61,630 nucleotides of DNA from Bryobacterales bacterium (GCA_003166865.1 PMUP01000013.1:186137-247766), one strand, 5' to 3'. Shown: positions 8,171-17,489, counted from the first letter of the stretch. Numbers and translations are program-made. Notes: generated from the sequence alone by a model not told the origin.

Positions 8171-9379
8171 TCACGCTTGTAGCCGTTTACCACCAACAAC
8201 CACGGCGTAGGGGAAGAGTTTCCGGTGACCGGTCCGCTTGGTATCCGCGTTATCGACGAACTCGAAATCTCCTTCCTTAAGGTCGAGCACGGCTACGTCG
8301 GCAACCGCACCGGTTCGGAGCGATCCATAGGCCTTGAATTCGGGAATGGCGCGCGCTGCGTTCGCCGTCACGCGCGCGATCACCTGTTCCACTGGCATGC
8401 CGAGCAGCATGAATTTCGACATGACATTCGGAAGATTGAACACCTGGTAGGTTCGCCCGATGGCTGTCATATCGGAGGAGATAGTGTCCGGCAGAAAGTC
8501 CTGCTGCATGGCGCGTTCCGCCACATCCCACGTGATGTGTCCGCTGCGGCCGTTGCCGACGTCGAACAGAATTCCGCGCCGTCTCGCCTCGCGGACCTGC
8601 GGCAGCACCCGCCCGTTGTCATCCAGGATGCCGTGCGGCGGCGGCGAATACAGGTGCGTTACGATGTCGCCTGGTCTGAGGAGCGCAAGGATCTCGGGAA
8701 GTGGCGATACGGATTGGCCCACGTGCACCATGATGGGCACTTTCAGCGGGTCCGCCACTTGACGCGCGCGGCGCACGGCTTCCAAATCGTGTTCGCCGGC
8801 GACGGTGCGCGAGAGCCGGGCCTTGATGCCGACGATCCACTGGCGATTGCGTTCGATGACCTGGCGCGTCCGAGCGACGTTGGCATTCTCGATATCGAGC
8901 AGTTCGCCTTCCGGCAAAACTCCAAGATGTCCGATGTTCAGAAGAATCCGCACACGGTTCGGTGAGCTTTGGGCGATCGCGAGCAAATCGTCCGGGTTGT
9001 CGGAGCCGCGCGAACCCGCGTCCAGCAACGTCGTCACGCCGTCCGCCAGGCAAGTTGCCGGCGGCAGAAGCTTGTCGGCCAAATGAGTGTGAATGTCGAT
9101 TAATCCGGGCATCACCAACTTTCCGGTCGCATCGAGCACCTCCTTGGCGGCAGAGGGAGCGATATTCGGCCGGATCGCCGAGATGCGTCCGTCACGTATC
9201 GCGACATCCGCCACGCGATCCAAGCGCTCGGCCGCGTCTAGCACCCGGCCGCCTCGAATGACCAAGTCGTATTCGGCCGCGAACAGGCGCGTGGGCTGTG
9301 CGAGAACAGCAGGCGCCAGAGCGCTCGCGCGAAGAAACTGCCGGCGGATCATCTTGGGAGCTTCGGCGTCACTTGCCAT
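8171..9379 (-). CDS. Exported amidohydrolase/deacetylase-family metallohydrolase
   Basis: 402 residues. The ATG at 9379 has a GGAAG site upstream; an internal ATG at 9352 would begin at MIRRQFLRA, and either start keeps the twin-arginine-like signal (IRRQFLRASALAPAVLA). The amidohydrolase fold shows the metal motif PGLIDIHTHLAD, a candidate carboxylated lysine in VGIKARLS, then MVHVGQS, THLYSPPPHG, and SSDMTA near the end. This is closest to the EF_0837-type deacetylase/dihydroorotase-like subgroup. Likely role: hydrolysis of an N-acyl or cyclic amide outside the cytoplasm. It is downstream of the small zinc-ribbon gene with a 24-base gap, and convergent with the GMC operon. Confidence 0.85.
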   Translation of the reverse strand: MASDAEAPKMIRRQFLRASALAPAVLAQPTRLFAAEYDLVIRGGRVLDAAERLDRVADVAIRDGRISAIRPNIAPSAAKEVLDATGKLVMPGLIDIHTHLADKLLPPATCLADGVTTLLDAGSRGSDNPDDLLAIAQSSPNRVRILLNIGHLGVLPEGELLDIENANVARTRQVIERNRQWIVGIKARLSRTVAGEHDLEAVRRARQVADPLKVPIMVHVGQSVSPLPEILALLRPGDIVTHLYSPPPHGILDDNGRVLPQVREARRRGILFDVGNGRSGHITWDVAERAMQQDFLPDTISSDMTAIGRTYQVFNLPNVMSKFMLLGMPVEQVIARVTANAARAIPEFKAYGSLRTGAVADVAVLDLKEGDFEFVDNADTKRTGHRKLFPYAVVVGGKRLQA

Positions 9380-9403
9380 GCGGGTGCTTCCAGGACCGAA
9401 GCG

Positions 9404-9568
9404 TCAAACCGATACCAACCGAGCAGTTCCATCCGGCTCGTACTTCACTTCATACGCCCGCTTGCAGTCTTGACATTCCAACAACTCACTGTCGATCGCT
9501 GAACTCTGAACGCTAGCGAAATTCTGAGAGTCGCAGCTCGGGCAGCGGTATTTAGCGGTGCTGGTCAT
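9404..9568 (-). CDS. Small zinc-ribbon protein (54 aa)
   Basis: A short frame of 54 codons plus stop on the minus strand, starting MTSTAKYRCPSCDS. It has two CxxC knuckles, CPSC (Cys9, Cys12) and CQDC (Cys32, Cys35), separated by 19 residues, and ends in a short strand rich in charged residues (YEVKYEPDGTARLVSV). This is the geometry of a rubredoxin-like or zinc-ribbon module. It precedes the exported amidohydrolase by 24 bases. No function can be assigned; similar micro-proteins may bind nucleic acids or other proteins. Confidence rests on the cysteine spacing and the intact frame. Confidence 0.65.
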   Translation of the reverse strand: MTSTAKYRCPSCDSQNFASVQSSAIDSELLECQDCKRAYEVKYEPDGTARLVSV

Positions 9569-9643
9569 GCGGCAATGCTACCAAGGACAAGTTTCAGTTG
9601 CATGAGAGTTCCGCGGGCCGATCGGGATTGAATCGAGGTTGCC

Positions 9644-11203
9644 TCATTGTAGCTTCAGGAATCGCGGAAGACTCTCAGCCGAGCCGCCTGCCGCGCGGGC
9701 GAGACTCAGCTTCGCCACGTTATGCGCGAACACGCTGTTGATGTAGTCCAGTTCCGCGGACGCCACGGAGGACTGCGCTTGCGAGACTTCCACTGAATCC
9801 GTGATGCCCGCATCGAAACGCTGCCGGGTCAAGGTGAGGGTCTCGCGGGTGACGTCCCGGTTCTGGCGGGCGACCTCAACCTGGCTGGTGGCAGTCTGCA
9901 AGTCCAGAAACGCGTTACGCACTTCGCTTTCCACGCGGCTTCTCAGATCTTCCAGTTCAGCCCGGCGTTGTGCGGCCGCCGCATTCGCCTGCTCGATATC
10001 GCCTTCGGTGCGGCCGCCCTGCCAGATGGGGATGCGGAGAGTTCCGGCGGCCGAGAACGTCCCGTGCGATTGCGAAGGAGTCTCTCCGATCGCTCCGTAA
10101 TCGGCGTTCAACGATAAAGAGGGCAGGCGTTCGGCGCGGGCGGCAGCCACGGAGCGCTCCGCGGCGCGAATCTGGGCCTGGGCCGCTTTGATATCGGGGC
10201 GTTGCGTCAATGCCTGCGTGACGGCGCCTTCCTCATCGGCGACGGGCGCTTCGGCGAAAGGCACATCGTCGGACAGCTCGTAGCGATCGTTCGGCGGCAG
10301 TCCGGTCAGCCGGGCCAGATTGATTTTCTGCTTCGCGAGATCGTTCTGCAATGAAGCCAGGCGCTGCTTTTGCGTCAGCATCTGGACCTGGCTCTTGTTG
10401 ACGTCGATCTGAGCGAGCAGCCCGACACTGCGTTGCTGAGCGGTCTGTTGATAAAGGGCGTTGGCTGTCTCCAGTTGCGCTTTGGCCGATTCCACCCGGG
10501 CGCGAGCGGCGATGACCTGAAGATAAGCGCCTCCCACGGCGAGGACCACCAGATCCTTGGAATCCTGCGCGAAGAATTCGTTGGCGTGGAGCGTTTCTCT
10601 TGCGGACCGGTAATTGTTCCACGCGGTGAGATCGGCCACGGTCTGGGTCAGGCGTGCGCGCAAATCGAAATAGTTGAACGGGCCGACGATGGACGGAATG
10701 CCGATGCCCGGAAAAGGGGACGAGATGCGCAAGCCCTCCGCGCGGAGGTCGATCTGCTGCACGGTCTCCGACAGGCTGCCGCTTACATTGGGCATCAGGG
10801 CGCTCCGGGCAACCAGAGTTTGCCCGTGCGACTGCCGCAGGGCGAGGGTCAGGCCAACCGAGCCGAGGTTATATTCCAGGCCGCGCGCGACAGCTTCCCG
10901 CAAGGAGAGTTTCCCGGAGAACGGCATCTTCGAGGTGCTTAACTCGCTGCCGGTATAAGGTCCCGCGGCTTGAATGGAGGGATTGATGGTGTTGACGCTA
11001 GTCGTCGTGCCCGCGATGGGCGACTGAGCCGCGTTTACGGAACCCGACTCGCCCGTTCTTCCCGACAGCGGAAGCTGGTTTACCTGCGAGCCTGTCGACT
11101 GGCCCCCCGGGGCGCCGAACTGTCCGAAAGCCGTGGTTTCAAGCAGAGCCGCCAACAGCAAAGCCCCGGCGCCTATCAGCGAAGGTTGGATTCTTCTTGT
11201 CAT
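9644..11203 (-). CDS. TolC-family outer-membrane efflux channel
   Basis: 519 residues with a signal peptide (about residues 1-27, ending in TTAFGQ). It has the two TolC-type repeats: SLREAVARGLEYNLG near residue 100, long alpha-helical segments rich in Ala, Gln and Glu (VESAKAQLETANALYQQTAQ), and a second repeat with SLSLNADYG, IWQGGRTEGDIEQA and TRQRFDAGITDSVEVSQAQ. It should form a trimeric channel across the outer membrane for the ABC exporter encoded directly upstream (gap of five bases). The closest E. coli layout (ybhGFSR) does not include its own channel gene, so here the exporter is self-contained. Confidence 0.93.
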   Translation of the reverse strand: MTRRIQPSLIGAGALLLAALLETTAFGQFGAPGGQSTGSQVNQLPLSGRTGESGSVNAAQSPIAGTTTSVNTINPSIQAAGPYTGSELSTSKMPFSGKLSLREAVARGLEYNLGSVGLTLALRQSHGQTLVARSALMPNVSGSLSETVQQIDLRAEGLRISSPFPGIGIPSIVGPFNYFDLRARLTQTVADLTAWNNYRSARETLHANEFFAQDSKDLVVLAVGGAYLQVIAARARVESAKAQLETANALYQQTAQQRSVGLLAQIDVNKSQVQMLTQKQRLASLQNDLAKQKINLARLTGLPPNDRYELSDDVPFAEAPVADEEGAVTQALTQRPDIKAAQAQIRAAERSVAAARAERLPSLSLNADYGAIGETPSQSHGTFSAAGTLRIPIWQGGRTEGDIEQANAAAAQRRAELEDLRSRVESEVRNAFLDLQTATSQVEVARQNRDVTRETLTLTRQRFDAGITDSVEVSQAQSSVASAELDYINSVFAHNVAKLSLARAAGGSAESLPRFLKLQ

Positions 11204-11208
11204 GTGTT

Positions 11209-12378
11209 CTAACTGAGTTGTTTCCGGAAGCGCCAGACGCTCGCCGAAACCATGATGAGCGTGAAGAGGGAGAGCACCAGAAAGTTTGGCCAGAGCGTTT
11301 CCATTCCACTGCCCTTGATCATGCTGGAGCGCGCGATCACGCTGAAGTGCCGGATTGGATTGATCCGGACCAGCGGCTGCAACCAGGCCGGAATTGCCTC
11401 AGCCGGAGTGATCGCGCCCGAAGCGGTGGTGAGCAGCGGATTGATGAAGAAGCTGGTCAACTGGGCTTGAAAAGCCGAATGCGTGAAGGTGGCGATCACG
11501 GTCCCGATGCCGATACCGGATAGTACACACAATGCCGCGCCGCTCAGCAGGACAATGATACTCCCGTGGAACGGCACATTGAATACGACCTTGATCATGG
11601 TTGTCGCGAACAGCACCATCAGGAAGAGCAGGAAAAACAACGGGGCGATTTTCGCAACGATGATTTCATACGTACCGGCGGGCGACATGAGCAACTGTTC
11701 GATGGTGCCGGCTTCGCGCTCCTTCACCATCGAAGTAGCCGCCACGATGGACCCATTCAGGATCAACAGCAGACCGAATATTCCGGTTACTACAAACCAC
11801 GAGCCGACCAGGCCGGGATTGTAGAGAAAAGCCCCCGAGAGGCGCGCCACGCCCCGGTGGCTGATATCGGATACCGAGACCTGCATGAACTTCGCGTGCA
11901 GCCCACCGTTCCCCAGATCGGCGTTATAGGTCTGGATCACGCCTTCCGCGTAGCCCTGCGCGATCGCGGCGGTGTTGGCGTTCATCGCGTTCAGTAGGAG
12001 CTGCACTGTGACCGGCCGCCCGCGTTGCAGGTCCTTGGCATAGCTGAACGGAATCAAGACCCCGGCGTCGATATCTCCTCGGCTGATCGCATCGCCGAGC
12101 TTTTCGACGGAATAGTAATATCCGGCCAACTTGAAGCTTTTGCTCTCGGTCAACGTTGACGTCAGTCCCCGGCTCTCCGGCGTCCGGCTGTCGTCAATGA
12201 TTCCCAGCTTGAGGTTCGACACGGTTGCATTGAGAACCAGGCTGAAGAGCAACAATTGCAAAGTGGGCGGAATAATCAGCGACATCGCGAGGCGCCGGTC
12301 GCGGCGGATTTGCGCGAATTCCTTGCGCAACAACGCGCGCAGGCGGTAACTGAGAAAGAATTGAGTCAATTTCTTCAT
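11209..12378 (-). CDS. ABC-2 type exporter permease (YbhR/YbhS-like)
   Basis: 389 residues. A first membrane helix near residues 30-50 (LAMSLIIPPTLQLLLFSLVL) is followed by a large periplasmic domain of about 130 residues (including LGIIDDSRTPESRGLTSTL) and then five helices, with the conserved ABC-2 block VKEREAGTIEQLLMSP. This is the ABC2_membrane_3 architecture of YhhJ/YbhR/YbhS. It pairs with the permease at 12385-13491 (six-base gap) and with the double ATPase to form the inner-membrane part of a tripartite drug exporter. Substrates in E. coli homologues include cationic dyes and some antibiotics, by family knowledge only. Confidence 0.9.
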   Translation of the reverse strand: MKKLTQFFLSYRLRALLRKEFAQIRRDRRLAMSLIIPPTLQLLLFSLVLNATVSNLKLGIIDDSRTPESRGLTSTLTESKSFKLAGYYYSVEKLGDAISRGDIDAGVLIPFSYAKDLQRGRPVTVQLLLNAMNANTAAIAQGYAEGVIQTYNADLGNGGLHAKFMQVSVSDISHRGVARLSGAFLYNPGLVGSWFVVTGIFGLLLILNGSIVAATSMVKEREAGTIEQLLMSPAGTYEIIVAKIAPLFFLLFLMVLFATTMIKVVFNVPFHGSIIVLLSGAALCVLSGIGIGTVIATFTHSAFQAQLTSFFINPLLTTASGAITPAEAIPAWLQPLVRINPIRHFSVIARSSMIKGSGMETLWPNFLVLSLFTLIMVSASVWRFRKQLS

Positions 12379-12384
12379 ATCTGC

Positions 12385-13491
12385 CTAGGCTTTCAATTGC
12401 ATGCGGCGCATATTGCGCCAGGCGATCGTATAGAAGACCGATCCGGTGAAGCCGATGATCAGGACCTTCCACCACTGCGCCGGCCATCCGCCGCCTTCCA
12501 GCAGCGCGTCGCGCACGATGTCGATGTAATACCGGCCCCAGATGAAATTCGAGAGCCAGCGGATCTGAACCGGAATGTTCTGGATGGGAAAAATCAAACC
12601 GGAGAGCATAAAGACCAGCAGAAAACCGCCCAGCGCCACCGCCTGCATGGCCGCCGCCTGGTTGGGGATGGCCGATCCGATCAGCGTTCCAAACGAAGAT
12701 ACGCAGAATGCATAGAGAATGGTGGCAACGATGAAACACGTCGGATCTCCCGCAAAATTGAGACCGAAGTAAGTGAAGAGCAGGGTGAGCAGCAGGAGGC
12801 ATTCGCAGAAAGCGACAACCATGAAAGTAAGGATCTTGCCGAGCAGAAACTCATGCGCCGAAATGCTGGACACGTAGACCTGCAGGATGGTTTTCTGCTC
12901 GCCTTCCTTCGCCGAGGCGAGCGTGGCAAGCAGGGGCGGAAAGAGCGAGAGCGCCAGCACGAAGATTCCGGGCCCGTAGAATTTTTTCGACGATCGTCCC
13001 GGGTTGTACCAGAAACGTATGGCGGCCTGCACCGGCGCAACCCGCGATCCGCCGCCGTTATTTGCATTCCATGCGCTGGTGACTTCGCTGGCGTAACCCG
13101 ACACCAGCCGGGCGGTGTTCGAATCGGAAGCGTCGATCAGCATCTGCACGGGCGAACTCACGCCTCGGGCGATGTCGCGCCCGAACCGGGCCGGGATAAT
13201 GAGCGCCGCACGGGCCTGGTTCGAAGTGAACGCGGTTTCCGGTTGCCGGTTGACGGAGAACGGCACGATGTGGAATGTGTTGGATTGCCGGAAGGCGTCG
13301 ATAAGAGAGCGCGACATGGGCGAATCGTCGAGATCCTGCACCGCGATCGGCAGATCGGCGACCGTGAGCGAAATCGCGGATCCCATGAGGATGAGCTGCG
13401 TCAACGGCAGCACCAGCGCGAGACCGAGCGCCATCTTGTCGCGAATGATCTGGATCAATTCTTTGCGTGTCTGGGCCAGAATTCTTCTCAT
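12385..13491 (-). CDS. ABC-2 type exporter permease (YbhS/YbhR-like)
   Basis: 368 residues with the same layout as its neighbour: N-terminal helix (LGLALVLPLTQLILMGSAIS), periplasmic domain (PIAVQDLDDSPMSRSLIDAF), then helices and the EGEQKTILQVYVSS coupling segment, which corresponds to the KEREAGTIEQLLMSP block of the partner. It begins four bases after the stop of the ATPase gene. The two permeases are diverged paralogues and probably form a heterodimer. The two cannot be assigned individually to YbhS and YbhR from sequence alone. Confidence 0.9.
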   Translation of the reverse strand: MRRILAQTRKELIQIIRDKMALGLALVLPLTQLILMGSAISLTVADLPIAVQDLDDSPMSRSLIDAFRQSNTFHIVPFSVNRQPETAFTSNQARAALIIPARFGRDIARGVSSPVQMLIDASDSNTARLVSGYASEVTSAWNANNGGGSRVAPVQAAIRFWYNPGRSSKKFYGPGIFVLALSLFPPLLATLASAKEGEQKTILQVYVSSISAHEFLLGKILTFMVVAFCECLLLLTLLFTYFGLNFAGDPTCFIVATILYAFCVSSFGTLIGSAIPNQAAAMQAVALGGFLLVFMLSGLIFPIQNIPVQIRWLSNFIWGRYYIDIVRDALLEGGGWPAQWWKVLIIGFTGSVFYTIAWRNMRRMQLKA

Positions 13492-13495
13492 GTGA

Positions 13496-15478
13496 TCACT
13501 CCTCTACCGCCACTTTGCCTTCCTGTCGCGCTTTTTCGACCGTGCTGATGAAGACGTCCTCCAGCGAGAAGCGCCCTTCCCTGGCGCTGATGACGCGTAC
13601 GCCGTTCGCTTCCAGCTCTCGGCGATATTTTTGTTCCGCCGTCGCGGCGTCGTCCTCGGTGATGATGTGCAGGCGCTCGCCGAACAAAGAAACGCGCCAT
13701 CGTTCGGAGTCGCTTTTCAGGAGGTCCATCGCGCGCTGTGGCCGATCCACGATGAACTCAAGCAGATGGCCGCCCTGCGCGCTCTTGATTGCGGTAGGGC
13801 TGCCTTCGGTCACCAGCTCGCCCGCCACCATGAAGCCCAGCCGGTTGCACTGCTCGGCTTCTTCCAGATAGTGGGTGGTAACGAGGATGGCGGTGCCCGC
13901 GTCGGCCAGCCGATTGATCATGGTCCAGAAGGAGCGGCGCGCCAGCGGATCCACGCCGGAGGTGGGCTCGTCGAGGAACAGGATGCTGGGTTCATGCAGG
14001 ATCGCCGCGCCGAACGCTACGCGCTGTTTCCATCCCTGCGGCAGGCTGCCCACTAACTGAACTTCTCTACCCTCCAGGCCTGAAAAAGAAGCCACCCAAC
14101 GCATCTTCTCCACGCGCTCGCGCTCGGGCACTCCGTAAACGCCGGCGAAGAATTCGAGGTTTTCGGCGATGGAAAGGTCGTCGTAGAGAGAGAATTTCTG
14201 CGACATGTAGCCGATCTGCTGCCGTATCTCCGGGGAACGAAGGCTGCCGCGCTCACCCGCCAGCTGCATATCGCCGCGCGTGGGTGGGAGCAGGCCGCAC
14301 AGCATCTTGATGGTTGTCGTCTTGCCCGCGCCATTCGCGCCCAGCAGTCCGTAGATCTCGCCGTACCGCACCTGGGTGGTCACGTTCTTGACGGCCGTGA
14401 ACGAGCCGAACTCCTTGGTGAGATTCGTGGCGCCAATCGCGATTTTGCCGCGCAGGGCGCTGTGATCGTGGTGTCCCGGAAATACCTCGTCATGAACTCT
14501 TTGTCCCAGGTTCCGCAACGTGGCGACGAAGGTGTTTTCGAGCGTCGGTTCGTCGATCCGAACGTCATCGATGACCAGGCCCTCGGCGCTCAATGCCTGG
14601 TCGGCGACGAGCTTAGCTTCCTCCGGCTTGTAAACCAGCAGGTCCAGCCGGTCGCCGAATCGCTGGACGTCGATGATCTCTTTGTCCGCGCCCGCGGTCG
14701 CGGAAAGCGTGCGTTCAGCCAAGGCCAGATTCGAAACATGTATTTCCATTCGTTTGGCATGCAGGCTGGCCCGAAGCTCGGCCGGAGTTCCGGTCTGCCG
14801 GATCTCACCCTGATGCATCAGCGCCACCCGGTTGCATCGCTCGGCCTCATCGAGATATGGGGTGGCGAGAACAATGGTCAGGCCATCGGCGGCAAGATGC
14901 GCGAGCGTATCCCAGAATTCGCGCCGCGATACGGGATCGACACCGGTGGTGGGTTCATCGAGCAACAGCACGCGTGGTTCCGGAACCAGCGCGCAGGCCA
15001 GCGCCAGCTTCTGTTTCATGCCTCCGCTTAGCCGTCCGGCCAGCCGATGTTCGAACCGGTCCATATCGAACATGCGCAAATAGCGGCGTCCGCGCTTGGT
15101 GATCTCATCGGGTGGCACGCGGCGAAGATCGCCGATATAGCGGATGTTCTCCGAGACGGTGAGATCCGGATAGAGGCTGAACGCCTGCGTCAGATACCCG
15201 GTGTGCGAGCGAGCTTCACTCGCAGGCACCCCGAACACTTCCGCGGTACCTGAGGTGGCCTGCATAACTCCGGCCAGGATCTGGAACGTAGTGGTCTTCC
15301 CTGCGCCGTCCGGGCCGATCAATCCGAAGATTTCGCCATCCCCGATTTCGAGATTGATACCCCAAACGGCATCGATGACACCGTATTTTTTCCAGAGATC
15401 GCGAATCCGGATTGCCGTAGGTCTGGACCCGGCGCCACGGCCGTTATCCGCTCCCGTAATGGAATCGGCAACCGTCAT
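13496..15478 (-). CDS. ABC exporter ATP-binding protein with two fused ATPase domains (YbhF-like)
   Basis: 660 residues carrying two complete nucleotide-binding domains. Domain 1: Walker A GPDGAGKTT, signature LSGGMKQKL, Walker B LLLDEPTTGVD. Domain 2: Walker A GANGAGKTT, degenerate signature LPQGWKQRV, Walker B LFLDEPTSGVD. The imperfect second signature resembles E. coli YbhF as I remember it. The protein powers the two ABC-2 permeases encoded next. Its ATG overlaps the stop of the HlyD gene (ATGA at 15475-15478), indicating translational coupling. A cytoplasmic, membrane-associated location is expected. Confidence 0.93.
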   Translation of the reverse strand: MTVADSITGADNGRGAGSRPTAIRIRDLWKKYGVIDAVWGINLEIGDGEIFGLIGPDGAGKTTTFQILAGVMQATSGTAEVFGVPASEARSHTGYLTQAFSLYPDLTVSENIRYIGDLRRVPPDEITKRGRRYLRMFDMDRFEHRLAGRLSGGMKQKLALACALVPEPRVLLLDEPTTGVDPVSRREFWDTLAHLAADGLTIVLATPYLDEAERCNRVALMHQGEIRQTGTPAELRASLHAKRMEIHVSNLALAERTLSATAGADKEIIDVQRFGDRLDLLVYKPEEAKLVADQALSAEGLVIDDVRIDEPTLENTFVATLRNLGQRVHDEVFPGHHDHSALRGKIAIGATNLTKEFGSFTAVKNVTTQVRYGEIYGLLGANGAGKTTTIKMLCGLLPPTRGDMQLAGERGSLRSPEIRQQIGYMSQKFSLYDDLSIAENLEFFAGVYGVPERERVEKMRWVASFSGLEGREVQLVGSLPQGWKQRVAFGAAILHEPSILFLDEPTSGVDPLARRSFWTMINRLADAGTAILVTTHYLEEAEQCNRLGFMVAGELVTEGSPTAIKSAQGGHLLEFIVDRPQRAMDLLKSDSERWRVSLFGERLHIITEDDAATAEQKYRRELEANGVRVISAREGRFSLEDVFISTVEKARQEGKVAVEE

Positions 15479-16758
15479 TTGTTGAATCGGCCCGCGGGCC
15501 AGACATCGCCCTGAACGAGAATCTCGCCATCGGACGGCATGCCGGGCTTGGCGAATCCGGTGGCCGCCTTGAGCAGCAGCTTGACGCCCACCACCTGTTT
15601 CACGCGGTCGTCGCGGAAGTAAGTGTTCTCGGGCGTGAATGTGGCCTGCGGATCGATGCGCTGCACGAAAGCATCGATCGGTTTGGTGGGCGCCGAATCG
15701 AGATACACGCGCGCGGGTTGGCCAATCTTCACTTTGCCGATCTGCCCTTCCGGCACGAATCCGCGCAGATAGACCTTGCTCATGTCGAGCAGCGTCACGA
15801 TGGCGGTGCCGGCCGTGACCACTTCGCCCGGCTCCGCGGCGCGTGTCATCACGGTCCCGTCGAATGGCGCCGTGATGATGAGATCCCGCCGATTATCCTC
15901 CGCCTCCGCAAGTTGGAACCGGGCTTGTTGAGAGGCTGCGATGGCGGAGGCAATCTCTCCCTGCTGCTGGTCGATTTGTTTGCGCACGGTATCGGCCTGG
16001 AAGGTACGAATGCCAGGATTGGAGAGGTTGGCCTGGGCCGTTGTCAGCGCGCCACGCGCGGCTTCCAGACGGCGGCGGGCGGCGGCCACGGCGGCGGACT
16101 GCTGATCGGCTGTCGTGGATGCCTGCTTGCCCTGGCGTTCGGAGACCGCGCCGGTTTTCACCAGCTTTTGATAAGCGTCGTTATCGAACTGCGCCAAACT
16201 CAATGACGCTTCCTGCTGGACGAGATCGGATTCGGCGGCCGCCAGGTCGGCTTCCGCTTGCCGCACGCGGCCGGCCGCATCCACTTTGGACTGTTCCGTC
16301 ATCAATTCGTTCTGCTGCAATCCCTGCTGGTAAACCGCAATCTGGTCATTGGCCGATTTCGCTCTGGCCTCGGCGCCGGTGAGGGCGGCGCGGGCTTGAT
16401 CTTCACGCGCCCGGACCTGGGCGTCATCCAAGGTGGCAATCGTCTCGCCGGCTTTGACGGTATCGCCTTCGCGCACACGGATTTCGATAATGCGCCCGGC
16501 CGTTTTCGGCGAGACCGCCGAATCGTCGCCTTCGATACGGCCGCTCACAGTGACAATGCTGTCCGGAATCCGGGGGTTCGCAAAATAACCTCTCCAGATG
16601 AAGAAGGCGGCTACACCCAACGCGACCACTATCAGCGGCAACACCTTCCGGCGCGGGCGCGGAGATGACGGCGGCGCCTGGGGTGATGATGGCGCGGCCG
16701 GCGCTTGACCTTGGGATGGAGCGGCGGTCGACTTGGGCTGTGTTTCCTGTTCCGTCAT
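15475..16758 (-). CDS. HlyD-family periplasmic adaptor (YbhG-like)
   Basis: 427 residues from the ATG at 16758. The open frame extends much further upstream to 17334, but that part is the shadow of the TetR gene, so it is excluded. An alternative GTG at 16770 overlaps the TetR stop (GTGA) and could also be used. The protein has a Pro/Gln/Ala-rich cytoplasmic head, one membrane helix (VLPLIVVALGVAAFFIW), a lipoyl-like half (AGRIIEIRVREGDTVKAGETI), a long coiled-coil hairpin and a closing beta domain (APFDGTVMTRAAEPGEVV). It bridges the inner-membrane ABC exporter and the TolC-like channel encoded in the same operon. Confidence 0.92.
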   Translation of the reverse strand: MTEQETQPKSTAAPSQGQAPAAPSSPQAPPSSPRPRRKVLPLIVVALGVAAFFIWRGYFANPRIPDSIVTVSGRIEGDDSAVSPKTAGRIIEIRVREGDTVKAGETIATLDDAQVRAREDQARAALTGAEARAKSANDQIAVYQQGLQQNELMTEQSKVDAAGRVRQAEADLAAAESDLVQQEASLSLAQFDNDAYQKLVKTGAVSERQGKQASTTADQQSAAVAAARRRLEAARGALTTAQANLSNPGIRTFQADTVRKQIDQQQGEIASAIAASQQARFQLAEAEDNRRDLIITAPFDGTVMTRAAEPGEVVTAGTAIVTLLDMSKVYLRGFVPEGQIGKVKIGQPARVYLDSAPTKPIDAFVQRIDPQATFTPENTYFRDDRVKQVVGVKLLLKAATGFAKPGMPSDGEILVQGDVWPAGRFNK

Positions 16759-16766
16759 TTCGTTCG

Positions 16767-17459
16767 TCACTTCTTTCTGTTTAACTGAGCTGGCGCGCTT
16801 CGAGTTGGAGTTGGCGCGATCTGGCGAAGACCCGCCAGGGAAAAACGCGCAATGTGGGTTGCGATCTGCGCGATCCGCTCGGGATTCAGTTCCAATTCGG
16901 GCCAGACTCGCGAGACCACGTGGCGCGCATGCGCGTAGTGCACCACTTGAGCGATGACGCTGTGCGTCGAAAGCCGGACCTGGTCGTGGTCGGGAGTCAA
17001 ATCGAGCATGCTGCCGATCAGCTCGCGGAAACGATCGTAAACCGGCCGCATTGTCTCGTCGATCACGCTCGCCATTGCGGGAGTGGGCTGGGCGAATTCG
17101 TGCATCATCAACCGGAAGTGCCATCCGGGACGATCGGCTCGGCAGACTCTCAGGAGCATGGCGTGGATCAGTTCGCGGAAAGCCTCCTCGGGAGGGGCCT
17201 TGCTGCCGATCGCCTTCTTGATGATTCCGTTTCCCGAAGCGCCGACCGAATGCCGGAGGACTTCGGTATACAGCTCCAGCTTGTCGCCGAAATGGTAGTT
17301 CACCAGAGCGATGTTGACGCCGGCGCAAGCACAAATCTCGCGTACGGTCGCGGCCTGGAATCCGGATTCGGCAAAGACCTGTCCCGCCGCGTCCAGAAGC
17401 TTGGTGCGCGTGTCTTCCGGTAGTACGGGGGGCTTTGATTTCACGAGCGGGCTGGCCAT
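16767..17459 (-). CDS. TetR-family repressor, CecR (YbiH)-like
   Basis: 230 residues. The N-terminal helix-turn-helix is typical: DTRTKLLDAAGQVFAESGFQAATVREICACAGVN split over residues 16-50, followed by NYHFGDKLELY. The C-terminal ligand domain matches the CecR/DUF1956 group. In E. coli, cecR heads the ybhGFSR exporter operon and represses it; here the same order holds, so I infer autoregulation and control of the exporter. Its stop overlaps a possible GTG start of the HlyD gene. The operator is probably the AT-rich repeat just upstream (17471-17489). Confidence 0.88.
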   Translation of the reverse strand: MASPLVKSKPPVLPEDTRTKLLDAAGQVFAESGFQAATVREICACAGVNIALVNYHFGDKLELYTEVLRHSVGASGNGIIKKAIGSKAPPEEAFRELIHAMLLRVCRADRPGWHFRLMMHEFAQPTPAMASVIDETMRPVYDRFRELIGSMLDLTPDHDQVRLSTHSVIAQVVHYAHARHVVSRVWPELELNPERIAQIATHIARFSLAGLRQIAPTPTRSAPAQLNRKK

Positions 17460-17470
17460 CTAAACAGCAG

Positions 17471-17489
17471 TTTAAAATGAATGTTTAAT
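17471..17489. promoter_or_regulatory. Candidate operator of the TetR/efflux operon
   Basis: An AT-rich imperfect inverted repeat in otherwise GC-rich DNA: TTTAAA, seven bases, TTTAAT (five of six arm positions match), lying 12 bases upstream of the TetR start codon. Position and symmetry fit a TetR-type autoregulatory site. This is inference from symmetry alone. Confidence 0.4.

Noticed and set aside
12256-13548. A 430-codon plus-strand frame across the ABC permease gene
   Set aside because: Highly charged, low-complexity translation that shadows a clear membrane protein gene on the other strand.
16759-17334. N-terminal extension of the HlyD protein to 619 residues
   Set aside because: The extra region is the TetR gene read in another frame; the ATG at 16758 gives a normal adaptor length.
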